Of a DNA stretch of 44,819 nt, positions 35,350 through 43,384 are shown one piece after another. The DNA is taken from positions 1 to 44,819 of the forward strand of contig JAFRJI010000011.1 of NCBI GenBank assembly GCA_017432345.1, read 5' to 3'. The notes under the pieces were generated by a model. The model did no database searches, was not told where the DNA came from, and saw only the letters and a program-made list of their open reading frames with translations. Position 1 is the stretch's first letter. Each line of letters opens with the position of its first letter. Position numbers and translations under genes: made by a program. The stretch is from Bacillota bacterium (GTDB taxonomy: Bacteria > Bacillota > Clostridia > Peptostreptococcales > Anaerovoracaceae).

Positions 35350-36063
35350 ATGAAGCACTTGTTTTTGGAAGGTCCAATACAAACAGGTAAATCAACGTTA
35401 ATCAGAGAGGCTCTGAAACCGTATATGGATTCAGAGCCTCGTTTTCGTGCCGATGATGGCATGGTGCTTTCTCCGGTCGGCGGATTTGCCAGCCAGCGGC
35501 TGACGCTGCCTCCGGAACTTTGCAGTGGAGAGACTTCCGCGGATGGTCCCGTTCTGTGCGGGTTTCGCATCGGTCCCGCTGCCTCGACGCCGCTGACGGC
35601 GCCGCTCGTGATTCAGCCAACGGACCGTTCCCTTTCTGACCTCGCCCGGCGCGGCATCTTTAAGCTCTTCGGGAATCTGCCGCCCGGAACTTTGCCTTTT
35701 GCAAATCTGCCCGAACGCAGTGTCAGCGTGGAGACCGATGTCTTTGCAACACTTGGTGTCCAGTATCTTAAGGACACGACCGGCCGCAAGCTGATGCTCC
35801 TCGATGAGATCGGCGGTCACGAGATGACCTGCCAGCCTTTTATGAACGCCCTTCTTGAACTCCTTGCCGGTGACATTCCTTGTCTCGGCGTCTTGAAGCT
35901 GCCTTCCAGTACCCGGCGCATGGACGCGTCTCTGGTCGAGCGCAATGCGCAGCTCCGTCAGGCCATCCTCAATGACTTTGATGGGGAGATTTTGTATTAC
36001 GAACGCGGCGATGAATCAGTCCGGAAACAAGTGGAAGCGTTCGTTGGCAAGGTGATAAAGTAG
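35350..36063 (+). CDS. THEP1-like nucleoside-triphosphatase
   Basis: 237 residues. A P-loop GPIQTGKST (8-16) and Walker B LMLLDEIGGHE, followed by FMNALLELL and IPCLGVLKLPSS, match the NTPase_1/THEP1 family of small NTPases. A region between them (about 40-100) is longer than in minimal THEP1 proteins. The gene starts 2 bases after the DUF937 stop with no clear ribosome site, so translation is likely coupled. Biological substrate and partner are unknown. Confidence 0.8.
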   Translation: MKHLFLEGPIQTGKSTLIREALKPYMDSEPRFRADDGMVLSPVGGFASQRLTLPPELCSGETSADGPVLCGFRIGPAASTPLTAPLVIQPTDRSLSDLARRGIFKLFGNLPPGTLPFANLPERSVSVETDVFATLGVQYLKDTTGRKLMLLDEIGGHEMTCQPFMNALLELLAGDIPCLGVLKLPSSTRRMDASLVERNAQLRQAILNDFDGEILYYERGDESVRKQVEAFVGKVIK

Positions 36064-36081
36064 ATCTACTTTCAAAATGAT

Positions 36082-36927
36082 CTATAATTCTACTAATGGC
36101 ATTAGCCATCCTTCAACTATCCTTTTGATTCCACTCATATCTATTTCATTATTGGCGCCTTCTGAAGTCAGAATCAAATTGTGAGGAATGTAGATCCCAT
36201 TCTCACTGTAGGTTTTTAGTTTTTGGAAATTTGACTCGTTATAGTCCTTCTTTGAAAGCAAGCCTTCATGTTCCCAAAATATGCGGCTCCCATCCTTAAG
36301 TACGATTGTAAAGTCCGGATAAACTGTTTTTCTGGTCCAATAGGCAGTACCTTCCTCAATCACTTTGACTCGTATAGTCAGTCCTTTTTCATAATAGAAC
36401 TCAATGCCCAAACTGTATAGCATCTCTGCAATGGCCATTTCGCTCTTTGTCCTGACCCATAACCCAAAACTGGTCTGTATCTTTAACTCCTCCCTTTTGA
36501 AGGGATTTTCTGATTGCTGTATCCTTCTTTTCGAATGACCGATCGGTGCGCTGCTTGCCAAAGATTCATTGATTTTTTCATTCGGTTTATATGCAAAAGG
36601 CAGACCGTTGATTACATCTTCGAGAGTATCTGAAATATATGATCTGCAAAACTTTTCTTTACACTCAATATTGTTTTTCAGGATTTTCACATACCTCTCT
36701 GCCAGCTTTTTATGCTGCAAAGCTACCAAGAACTTGTAATCTTTTTTCCCAAGATACTTCCTTTTGCGGGTTTTCGTATCGGTTACATAATATTCCATGT
36801 ATCCCGTTCTTTTTCGTATTCTGCACTGCAAACGCAAATTAGGATATCTCGATGCTTCTTCGCGATATTTCTTAAGTTGCAGCTTATCGGTCCTAATACT
36901 TTTCTTCATGTATTCTACTAATCCCAT
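36082..36927 (-). CDS. Predicted PD-(D/E)XK-like nuclease-fold protein, AT-rich
   Basis: 281 residues. The N-terminal third is very basic with two or three helices (KLQLKKYREEASRYP, YKFLVALQHKKLAERYVKIL). The C-terminal part (about 155-270) has a nuclease-like order: a helix with RTKSEMAIAEMLYSLGIEF, then VYPDFTIVLKDG and WEHEGL, giving Glu, Asp and Glu at positions expected for a PD-(D/E)XK core, although the Lys is replaced. The closing LILTSEG fits the same family of uncharacterised Bacillota proteins. Base composition is clearly AT-richer than both neighbours, suggesting transfer. Four 15-bp repeats carry the ribosome site. Activity is not shown. Confidence 0.65.
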   Translation of the reverse strand: MGLVEYMKKSIRTDKLQLKKYREEASRYPNLRLQCRIRKRTGYMEYYVTDTKTRKRKYLGKKDYKFLVALQHKKLAERYVKILKNNIECKEKFCRSYISDTLEDVINGLPFAYKPNEKINESLASSAPIGHSKRRIQQSENPFKREELKIQTSFGLWVRTKSEMAIAEMLYSLGIEFYYEKGLTIRVKVIEEGTAYWTRKTVYPDFTIVLKDGSRIFWEHEGLLSKKDYNESNFQKLKTYSENGIYIPHNLILTSEGANNEIDMSGIKRIVEGWLMPLVEL

Positions 36928-36984
36928 TCTGATTCCCCCTTTGGTTTATTCTTCTTTGTTTGATTCTCCTCTGGTTTGTCCTCC
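36925..36984 (-). repeat. Four 15-bp tandem repeats forming the leader of the AT-rich gene
   Basis: Read on the minus strand, four 15-base units run without gaps into the start codon: GGAGGACAAACCAGA, GGAGAATCAAACAAA, GAAGAATAAACCAAA and GGGGGAATCAGAATG. Each carries a purine stretch like a Shine-Dalgarno site, and the last ends with the ATG of the 36082-36927 gene. Unit length is a multiple of three. Confidence 0.75.
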
Positions 36985-37033
36985 CTTGTTTTAGTATCTC
37001 GTAGTTTTAAGATATTATCGTATTGCTTTGTAT

Positions 37034-37062
37034 ATTTTAGCATAATTGGTAATTATTTACAA
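37034..37062 (-). promoter_or_regulatory. Promoter of the AT-rich nuclease-like gene
   Basis: On the minus strand TTGTAA (37057-37062) and TAAAAT (37034-37039) are 17 bases apart, and a TG with one-base gap precedes the -10, making it an extended -10. It lies about 110 bases before the ATG and upstream of the tandem repeats. Confidence 0.6.
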
Positions 37063-37072
37063 TTATATTTTT

Positions 37073-37109
37073 CCCTGCTATATCCTCACCTATTATTCAA
37101 CTAGCAGGG
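37073..37109. repeat. Inverted repeat CCCTGCTA/TAGCAGGG
   Basis: CCCTGCTA (37073-37080) and TAGCAGGG (37102-37109) form an 8-bp stem around a 21-nt loop. The plus strand continues TTTTG, so it could be a weak terminator facing right, although no plus-strand gene lies before it. Confidence 0.45.
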
Positions 37110-37130
37110 TTTTGTCGTTGTTCCAAATCA

Positions 37131-37177
37131 AATAATCCTGTCAAATCAATCCAACAAAGTGATTTAACAGGATTATT
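37131..37177. repeat. 18-bp inverted repeat in the AT-rich intergenic region
   Basis: AATAATCCTGTCAAATCA (37131-37148) and TGATTTAACAGGATTATT (37160-37177) pair at 17 of 18 positions around an 11-nt loop. It lies between mscS and the nuclease-like gene in the 376-base gene-free stretch 36928-37303. Neither side has a clear T run. It could be a protein-binding site, a terminator without tract or a remnant of a small inverted-repeat element. Confidence 0.6.
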
Positions 37178-37303
37178 GTGGTTCATATATCCTTTTTCAA
37201 GTCTTATCACGGACTGCTACCCCTGTTTTTCGTCATTTTTCTATGTTTCTGACAGGGAAAACTTTACCTACTGTTCGTTGCTAGCATACTCATAGCTGGC
37301 AAC

Positions 37304-38107
37304 TTACTCCTTTTCGATTTTCACATCCATGTGCGGATACGGAATCTCGATTCCGGCTTCTTGAAATGCCTTCTTAACTTCTTCTCTGAACGAGTATCCG
37401 GCATCCCAGATATCTTCGGTTTTACAATATGCAAAAGCATCGATGAGGATTCCGTTGTCGCCGTGGGATTTCACACCGATGATCGGTTCCGGCTCATCCA
37501 GAATGAGATCCGACCGTCTGCAGACTTCCCGGATGACTTCCTTGGCCTTTGCAATATCGGTATCGTAGGATACGCTGAATGTCGCGTCGGTCCGGCGGAT
37601 GTCACGGTTGCTCTCGTTATACACGACGGAGGTGTTGATCACGCCGTTCGGGATCGTGATGGTGCGCCGGTCAAGGGTCCGGAGCGTCGTCAGGAACAGG
37701 TCGATCTCTTCCACGTACCCGCGGTTCTCACCCACGCTGATCAGATCGCCTCTGCCGAATGGATGCGTGACCAAAATCATGAAACCGCCGGCAATGTTCG
37801 CCAGGGAATCCTTGAGCGCCAGTGCGATGGCTGCGCCGGCAGCGCCCAGGACGGCCACAATGGTTGACATGCTGACGCCAAGCATCTGCAGCAAGATAGC
37901 GATCAGGACGATGATGCATGCCACCTTCACGACATTGACGATGAATATAGACATGGCATCGTCAATGCGCTCGCTTTTTTTCAGGATCTTGCACAGCGCC
38001 CTTATGATGATCCACGTCGCCAACATTCCGCCCAGCAACACACATCCAAAATTGATGATAAAGACCACAAGCGGGTTCAGTTCTGAAATCGATTCAAATA
38101 TTTCCAT
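37304..38107 (-). CDS. MscS-family small-conductance mechanosensitive channel
   Basis: 267 residues, near the size of E. coli MscS. Three hydrophobic segments (about 12-35, 50-72 and 78-100) are followed by the MscS pore helix and beta domain: LGAAGAAIALALKDSLANIAGGFMI, then FGRGDLISVGENRGYVEEIDLFLTTLRTLD and TIPNGVIN. The protein opens under membrane tension to release solutes on osmotic downshock. The gene starts 12 bases after typA and is probably co-transcribed with it. Confidence 0.93.
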   Translation of the reverse strand: MEIFESISELNPLVVFIINFGCVLLGGMLATWIIIRALCKILKKSERIDDAMSIFIVNVVKVACIIVLIAILLQMLGVSMSTIVAVLGAAGAAIALALKDSLANIAGGFMILVTHPFGRGDLISVGENRGYVEEIDLFLTTLRTLDRRTITIPNGVINTSVVYNESNRDIRRTDATFSVSYDTDIAKAKEVIREVCRRSDLILDEPEPIIGVKSHGDNGILIDAFAYCKTEDIWDAGYSFREEVKKAFQEAGIEIPYPHMDVKIEKE

Positions 38108-38119
38108 ACTGTTTCTCCT

Positions 38120-40045
38120 TTACGTCCGTTCCACATACCGTTCTTTCCGCGCGTATCTTCTGCGGTCCAGTTCGCTGAGGATCTTCTTCCGCAGGCGGAT
38201 GTCGTCCGGAACGATTTCCACCAGTTCGTCGTCATCGATGAACTCCAGTGCCTCTTCCAGCGTGAATACTTTGGCGGGTGAAAGCTTGATGTTCTCATCG
38301 CTTCCGGCCGCGCGCATGTTCGTGGCCTTTTTGGCCTTGCAAGGGTTCACGATCATGTCGTCGCCGCGGGCGTTCATGCCGACTATCATTCCTTCATAGA
38401 CGCGCGTACCCGGTTCCACGAACATCTGCACCCGCTCCGCGATATTGAAGATCGCGTACGGCGTGGTAACGCCCATTTCCTGCGCGATGGCGACACCGTT
38501 GGTCCTTCCCGGGATCTCCCCAGTAAATACATCGAACCGGTCAAAACGGCAGACCATTGTCCCCTCGCCATGGGTATCGTTGATGAACTCACTCCGGTAT
38601 CCCAGCAGTCCCCTCGTTGGGACCAGATACTCCAGCCTCGTGTAGCCGTTCTCGCTCTTCATCTCCCGCATCATGCCTTTTCGCAGATTGAGCTTGCTGA
38701 TGACCGTTCCGGAATACACGTCCGGAACGCTGATGACGACTTCCTCGATCGGCTCCAGCGTTCTTCCGATCTCGTCCTTCCGCATGATGACTTCCGGCTT
38801 GGAAACGGCCAGTTCATATCCTTCCCGACGCATATTCTCGATGAGGATCGACAGGTGCAGTTCGCCCCGCCCGCTGACTTTGAAGCTGTCCGTGGTATCC
38901 GTCTCTTCGACGCGCAGCCCCACGTTGACTTCCAGTTCCTTTTGCAGCCGCTCGCGGATGTGCCGAGATGTAACGAACTTCCCGACCTTGCCTGCAAACG
39001 GCGATTTGTTGACCATGAAATACATAGACAGCGTCGGTTCCTCGATCTCGATCATCGGCAGCGGATCCTCCTTGCCTTCTTCGCAGACCGTCTCCCCGAT
39101 GCTGATATCGGAGATGCCGGAAACGACGACGATATCGCCTGCCACCGCTTCTTCCACCGCAACGCGCCGCAAGCCGCGGTATACAAAGATCTGATTGATC
39201 TTTCGCCGCTCTATCTTTCCGCCTTCCCGGATAACCGAGACCTGACTGGCTGACCGGATGACGCCTTTGGTGATCCTGCCGATCCCGAGCCGCCCGATGT
39301 AATCGTCATAGGCCAGCGCGGAGATCTGCAGCTGCAAAGGCTCTTGAGCCAGTTCCTGCGAATACGGTTGGCAATGCTCGATGATCGTTTCGAACAGCGG
39401 TGTGATGTCCAGGCCGTTCATTCCTTTGGCGCTCTTTTTGATCTTCATCGGTTTCCCGTCGTTATCCACCTGTCCGGCACCGCTTTCAACACTGAAGCCT
39501 TTGACTTCCTCCGGATCGCGCACAACGATCCCCTGCCGCGCGATGCCGTACAGGATCGGGAAATCCAGCTGCGCGTCGCTCGCCTCGAGATCCATGAACA
39601 GTTCGTAGACCTCATCCACGACTTCATCGATCCGGGCGTCCTTCTTGTCGATCTTATTGATCAGCAAAATCGGGACGATTCCCTGTTCCAGCGATTGCTT
39701 CAGCACGAACCGGGTCTGCGGCATCGGGCCCTCACTGGAGTCCACCAGCAGAATCACCGTGTCGACGGTCTTCATGATCCGTTCCACTTCCGAGGAAAAA
39801 TCCGCGTGTCCCGGCGTATCGACGATATTGATCTTCGTATCACCATGCATCACGGAGCAATTCTTTGAATAAATCGTGATGCCCCGCTCGCGCTCGATGT
39901 CATCGCTGTCCATGACGCAGTCGACGACCTGCTGGTTTTCACGGAACACGCCGCTCTGATTGAGAAACGCGTCCACCAACGTCGACTTGCCCGCGTCAAC
40001 ATGCGCGATTACTGCAATATTGATGATTTTCTGTTCTTCTGCCAT
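38120..40045 (-). CDS. typA: Translational GTPase TypA/BipA
   Basis: Ribosome-associated GTPase involved in assembly and stress growth. It has G1 AHVDAGKST (14-22), the RGITI effector segment, DTPGHADF, NKIDKKDAR and the EF-G-like and TypA-specific C-terminal domains (LVPTRGLLGYRSEF, GMIVGMNARGDD). The start at 40045 has AAGGAAG 8 bases upstream; 32 extra residues encoded further upstream are rejected because they begin inside the preceding terminator. The protein of 641 residues is slightly longer than the usual 605-615 owing to a basic C-terminal tail. A TATACT at 40078-40083 may be its -10. Confidence 0.96.
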   Translation of the reverse strand: MAEEQKIINIAVIAHVDAGKSTLVDAFLNQSGVFRENQQVVDCVMDSDDIERERGITIYSKNCSVMHGDTKINIVDTPGHADFSSEVERIMKTVDTVILLVDSSEGPMPQTRFVLKQSLEQGIVPILLINKIDKKDARIDEVVDEVYELFMDLEASDAQLDFPILYGIARQGIVVRDPEEVKGFSVESGAGQVDNDGKPMKIKKSAKGMNGLDITPLFETIIEHCQPYSQELAQEPLQLQISALAYDDYIGRLGIGRITKGVIRSASQVSVIREGGKIERRKINQIFVYRGLRRVAVEEAVAGDIVVVSGISDISIGETVCEEGKEDPLPMIEIEEPTLSMYFMVNKSPFAGKVGKFVTSRHIRERLQKELEVNVGLRVEETDTTDSFKVSGRGELHLSILIENMRREGYELAVSKPEVIMRKDEIGRTLEPIEEVVISVPDVYSGTVISKLNLRKGMMREMKSENGYTRLEYLVPTRGLLGYRSEFINDTHGEGTMVCRFDRFDVFTGEIPGRTNGVAIAQEMGVTTPYAIFNIAERVQMFVEPGTRVYEGMIVGMNARGDDMIVNPCKAKKATNMRAAGSDENIKLSPAKVFTLEEALEFIDDDELVEIVPDDIRLRKKILSELDRRRYARKERYVERT

Positions 40046-40112
40046 TCTGCCGCTTCCTTTCGTGCAATACTTCGTATAGTATAACCCATTTCCTCCCGAA
40101 AAGCGAGCGCAC

Positions 40113-40148
40113 AAAAAAACTGCCACACGGATCTTCCGCATGGCAGTT
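40113..40148 (-). terminator. Terminator of the feo operon
   Basis: On the minus strand AACTGCCA and TGGCAGTT form an 8-bp stem around a 15-nt loop that can partly pair inside, followed by seven T residues. It lies 18 bases past the FeoB-associated protein stop. Confidence 0.85.
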
Positions 40149-40166
40149 CGGTTGACATTCTATATG

Positions 40167-40322
40167 TTATTGTTTACCGCAGTCTGTGTACCTCTGACAC
40201 TCACCGGCGTACGGGCATCCGATACATTTGTTGCCCTTTCGTTTCTCGCGGATCAAGTAGCGGATCACGAAAAAGACGATGATTGCCAGTGCGATGACTG
40301 CGATTGCTGTTGCCAGATTCAT
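40167..40322 (-). CDS. FeoB-associated Cys-rich membrane protein
   Basis: 51 residues: one membrane helix (about 4-26), a basic stretch (IREKRKGNK), then a cysteine-rich end (CIGCPYAGEC and a final Cys near the C-terminus). This is the FeoB_associated family, found next to FeoB and thought to take part in iron handling at the membrane. The start at 40322 has AAAGGAGG 7 bases upstream. It is the third gene of the feo operon. Confidence 0.88.
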   Translation of the reverse strand: MNLATAIAVIALAIIVFFVIRYLIREKRKGNKCIGCPYAGECQRYTDCGKQ

Positions 40323-40363
40323 TTGACCGCCTCCTTTCTCCTGTTGATACAAAATTCTCTGAA

Positions 40364-40413
40364 GCTATTCTACCCGCTGCTATTCTACCACAGTGCGGGG
40401 CTTTTGCAAAAGC
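40364..40413. repeat. Direct repeat and palindrome after feoB
   Basis: An 11-mer, GCTATTCTACC, occurs at 40364-40374 and 40379-40389, 15 bases apart. A perfect 14-bp palindrome, GCTTTTGCAAAAGC, fills 40400-40413 and abuts the feoB stop. There is no T run, so it is not a standard terminator. Confidence 0.5.
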
Positions 40414-42459
40414 TTACGCCGCGCTCGCTGCCGCGTTCTGGTGCAGCTGGTATTTCTCCTCGAAGTGTGCCCGGATCTTTCTGGAGATCATGACGACCAC
40501 GAAAATCATGACCAAGATGGCGATGGCGCCAGGAACGAATCCCGCCGCGAAGCTTCCTGTCGTGACCAGCGTACCGATTTGATTGATCAGGAATGCCAAT
40601 GTGTAACCAACGCACATTTGGAGTCCAATCGCACTCCACAGCCAGCCTTTGCTCTGCATCTCAGAGTTCATAGCACCGATTGCTGCGAAGCATGGAGGTG
40701 TGAACAGATTGAAGAACAGGTACGCGATCGCGCTGACACCAGTCAGACCCATCGTAACGGCAACTGTATTGGCATCTCCCGTCATAGCCAGCTCATCTGT
40801 ATCGATGAATCTGGTCAATCCGTAAACAACAGCCAATGTTCCGACTACGTTCTCCTTGGCGATGAACCCGGTCACGGCTGCTGCCGCGAGCTGCCATACG
40901 CCGAATCCCAACGGGATCAGAAGGAATGCGAACGGGGTCGCAATGGTTGCCAAGATTGAAGTGTCTTCCATGCCTTCTTCGACAACCTGGAAGTGCCAGT
41001 TAAATGTCTGCATGAGCGTAACCACCAAGTTGCAAACCAAGATAATCGTTGCAGCCTTGATGATATATGCCTTTGCGCGTTCCATCATGGACCAGAAAGC
41101 ACGCTTGAGGCTCGGGGCTTTCCACTTCGGCAGTTCCATAATGAAGAAGGACTTTCTGAACTTCGCCCCCGTAACAACCTTTACCAGAAGTGCGCCGAGA
41201 AATATCAGTACAAGTCCTGAAAAATAGCAGACGAAAGCAACCCATCCGGCTCCGGCAAAGAATGCACCGGCAAACAGAGCGATGACCGGAATTTTTGCGC
41301 CGCATGGGATGAATGTTGTGAGCATGGCAGTCGCTCTTCGTTCTCTTTCATCACGAATGGTTCTGGAGGCCATGATTCCCGGAACTCCGCATCCTGTACC
41401 AACGATGATCGGAATTACGGATTTGCCCGAAAGGCCAACACGCTTGAAGATTGGGTCCAACAAAGTGCTGACACGAGCCATGTACCCACAGTCTTCCAGA
41501 AGTGCAACCAGGAAGAACATGACCATAATCAGTGGCAGGAAACCAACGACCGCTCCTACTCCGCCGATAATACCATCACAAATGATAGTCTGCAAAACCG
41601 CCGGACTATTTTCCATTGCGCCTGCAACAAATCCCTGGAATGTTTCTATCCATCCGGTGAACAAGCCTTCAAAGACCTTGCCTAGTCCAAGGAAACCCTC
41701 TGCCTGAGAGATTCTGAAAACAAGGAACATGACAGCTGCAAAGATAATGATTCCTGCAAACGGGTTGGTGAGTACATCGTCCAGCTTATCGGCTTTTGTC
41801 GTTTCGCTGGATGCAATTTTACGGGTCTCAACAGCCTTGACGATGTCGTTTACAAAAGCGAACCGCTTCCGGTCTTCGGCGTCGACGGCTGCTTTATCAT
41901 GCAAATCGATATCAGCCTGCAGATACGGCGCCTTCTGCCCTTTGCCATAAGAAGCGATCGCTTTGTCAACGACCTCGGTCAATCCGTTGTTATCTTTTTC
42001 TGTGGAAACGGTCTTCACTACCGGGCAGCCCAGCTTCGCTTCCAGCTGCTCCGTATCGATTACCGTTCCTTCCTTTTCATTGATGTCACTCTTGTTCAGT
42101 GCGACCACGACCGGAATCCCCAATTCCAGGAGCTGTGTCGTGAAGAACAGGCTCCGGCTCAGGTTCGTCGCATCCACGATATTGATGATCGCATCCGGGT
42201 GCTCGTCCCGTACGAACTCACTGGTGATGCTTTCTTCCGGTGTGAACGGGGACATGGAATAAGCTCCCGGCAGGTCCACTGCGATCACCTCACCAGTTGA
42301 GGCGCTATCTGCTGTTTTTGCAAAGGCAGGAGAAATCGCCGCTTCTTTCCTGCCGACCGTAACGCCGCCCCAGTTGCCGACTCTTTCATTCTGGCCGGTC
42401 AGCGCGTTGTACATGGTTGTCTTGCCGCTGTTTGGATTACCGGCAAACGCAATTCTCAT
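40414..42459 (-). CDS. feoB: Ferrous iron transporter FeoB
   Basis: Fe2+ uptake protein of the cytoplasmic membrane, 681 residues. The N-terminal GTPase domain has G1 GNPNSGKT (7-14), VDLPGAYSM and NKSDI. The C-terminal half has two Gate/nucleoside-recognition repeats with about ten hydrophobic segments, including the GTGCGVPGIMASRTI segment with its conserved Cys. The spacer between domains is short. It follows feoA by 28 bases in an operon with an iron-box promoter. Confidence 0.97.
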   Translation of the reverse strand: MRIAFAGNPNSGKTTMYNALTGQNERVGNWGGVTVGRKEAAISPAFAKTADSASTGEVIAVDLPGAYSMSPFTPEESITSEFVRDEHPDAIINIVDATNLSRSLFFTTQLLELGIPVVVALNKSDINEKEGTVIDTEQLEAKLGCPVVKTVSTEKDNNGLTEVVDKAIASYGKGQKAPYLQADIDLHDKAAVDAEDRKRFAFVNDIVKAVETRKIASSETTKADKLDDVLTNPFAGIIIFAAVMFLVFRISQAEGFLGLGKVFEGLFTGWIETFQGFVAGAMENSPAVLQTIICDGIIGGVGAVVGFLPLIMVMFFLVALLEDCGYMARVSTLLDPIFKRVGLSGKSVIPIIVGTGCGVPGIMASRTIRDERERRATAMLTTFIPCGAKIPVIALFAGAFFAGAGWVAFVCYFSGLVLIFLGALLVKVVTGAKFRKSFFIMELPKWKAPSLKRAFWSMMERAKAYIIKAATIILVCNLVVTLMQTFNWHFQVVEEGMEDTSILATIATPFAFLLIPLGFGVWQLAAAAVTGFIAKENVVGTLAVVYGLTRFIDTDELAMTGDANTVAVTMGLTGVSAIAYLFFNLFTPPCFAAIGAMNSEMQSKGWLWSAIGLQMCVGYTLAFLINQIGTLVTTGSFAAGFVPGAIAILVMIFVVVMISRKIRAHFEEKYQLHQNAAASAA

Positions 42460-42487
42460 TTGTTTTTCCTCCTCAAAAAGCTATTTT

Positions 42488-42709
42488 CTAATTCTCTTCC
42501 AGCGATACCGCCGAAGCGAGTAAATTATCAAAACTATATCGTCCGTCCTTGATCGCTACGACGCAGCCTCGCCTCTTCTTGGAAATCAGCGTCACTGGCT
42601 CGCCGGAATAGCATCCCAGGCGGAACAAAAATGAAGTCATGTCCTGATCATCCGTGTTGATTTCTTTCACGGTATAGGTCTTGCCTGCATCCGCCTCTAA
42701 TAAATTCAT
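42488..42709 (-). CDS. feoA: Ferrous iron transport protein FeoA
   Basis: 73 residues with the SH3-like FeoA fold (KTYTVKEINTDDQDM, LGCYSGEPVTLISKKRRG). It is a cytoplasmic partner needed for FeoB activity. The start at 42709 is chosen because GGAGG lies 8 bases upstream; an ATG 18 bases earlier would sit before that site. It is the first gene of the operon and is transcribed from 42796-42824. Confidence 0.92.
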   Translation of the reverse strand: MNLLEADAGKTYTVKEINTDDQDMTSFLFRLGCYSGEPVTLISKKRRGCVVAIKDGRYSFDNLLASAVSLEEN

Positions 42710-42751
42710 TTGTCCTACCTCCATCATCGTTCGTGTCCTCCTGTTCTGATG

Positions 42752-42818
42752 TTAGCAGTTGCTAATTTTTGTTAGCTTTCGCTAACTCTAATCATATTTT
42801 AGTTAGCACAAGCTAACT
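42752..42818 (-). promoter_or_regulatory. Three TTAGC-N4-GCTAA operators upstream of feoA
   Basis: Three palindromes share the half-sites TTAGC and GCTAA with a 4-base centre: 42752-42765, 42771-42786 and 42801-42818 (AGTTAGCACAAGCTAACT). The last lies exactly in the spacer between -35 and -10. Their centres are about 20 and 31 bases apart, close to whole helical turns. They are likely sites for the divergent DtxR-family protein. Confidence 0.75.
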
Positions 42819-42824
42819 TGTCAA
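42796..42824 (-). promoter_or_regulatory. feoA promoter
   Basis: On the minus strand a perfect TTGACA (42819-42824) and TAAAAT (42796-42801) lie 17 bases apart. The spacer is filled by one of the palindromic operators, so repressor binding would exclude polymerase. Confidence 0.85.
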
Positions 42825-42867
42825 CCCATTTTCCCTCTTTTTTTGTAGAAATCTGCCATTTTCGAAG

Positions 42868-42897
42868 TTGTATTGTGATAACCGAGCGTGCTATAAT
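42868..42897 (+). promoter_or_regulatory. Promoter of the DtxR-family gene
   Basis: TTGTAT (42868-42873) and a perfect TATAAT (42892-42897) are 18 bases apart, about 58 bases before the ATG. None of the palindromes overlaps it, so the repressor may not control itself directly. Confidence 0.55.
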
Positions 42898-42954
42898 CTC
42901 TTATACGAATCACCCGTTTTTATCGGGAAAACCATTAAAAAAAGGAGAACTGCC

Positions 42955-43317
42955 ATGCGCGAATCCGGAGAAATGTATCTGGAAACGATTCTGATTCTGT
43001 CCAACCAGCAGAATTCCGTCCGTTCCATCGACATCGCAGAATACATGAACTATTCCAAGCCGAGCATCAGCCGTGCCGTCAACAATCTGAAGAACGACGG
43101 CTACATCATCATCGATGAGCGCGGCAACATCGCCCTGACGAAAAACGGCCGCGACATCGCCGAAAAGATCTACGAAAGACATCTGGTCCTCTCGGAAATG
43201 TTCGAATCCCTCGGCGTCAGCAAGGAAACTGCCGTCGACGATGCCTGTAAAGTGGAGCACGTCATCAGCGATGAGACGTTCGAGGCCTTCAAGAAGCACC
43301 TGAACGATTCGAAATAA
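42955..43317 (+). CDS. DtxR/MntR-family metal-dependent repressor
   Basis: 120 residues. A winged helix domain (SIDIAEYMNYSKPSISRAVNNLKNDGYI, then a wing ending ALTKNG) is followed by the helical metal-binding and dimerisation domain (IYERHLVLSEMFESLGVS and DACKVEHVISDETFEAF with His and Glu/Cys ligands). It lacks the C-terminal SH3-like domain of DtxR itself, so it is of the shorter MntR type. The start at 42955 has AAAGGAG upstream; 29 extra codons upstream are not supported. Divergence from feoAB and the matching palindromes suggest an iron-responsive repressor; manganese cannot be excluded. Confidence 0.88.
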   Translation: MRESGEMYLETILILSNQQNSVRSIDIAEYMNYSKPSISRAVNNLKNDGYIIIDERGNIALTKNGRDIAEKIYERHLVLSEMFESLGVSKETAVDDACKVEHVISDETFEAFKKHLNDSK

Positions 43318-43384
43318 GCAACGCCCCGCCAACAGCGGTGTCCCGACCGATCATCTCAGGGACGATGCATTACGGAGAACCATC

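Noticed and set aside
40046-40141. N-terminal extension of typA
   Set aside because: It would start inside the feo operon terminator, has no ribosome site and adds residues not found in the family, whereas ATG 40045 has AAGGAAG upstream.
42868-42954. N-terminal extension of the DtxR-family gene
   Set aside because: These codons overlap the -35 and -10 of the likely promoter, and the ATG at 42955 has a strong ribosome site.
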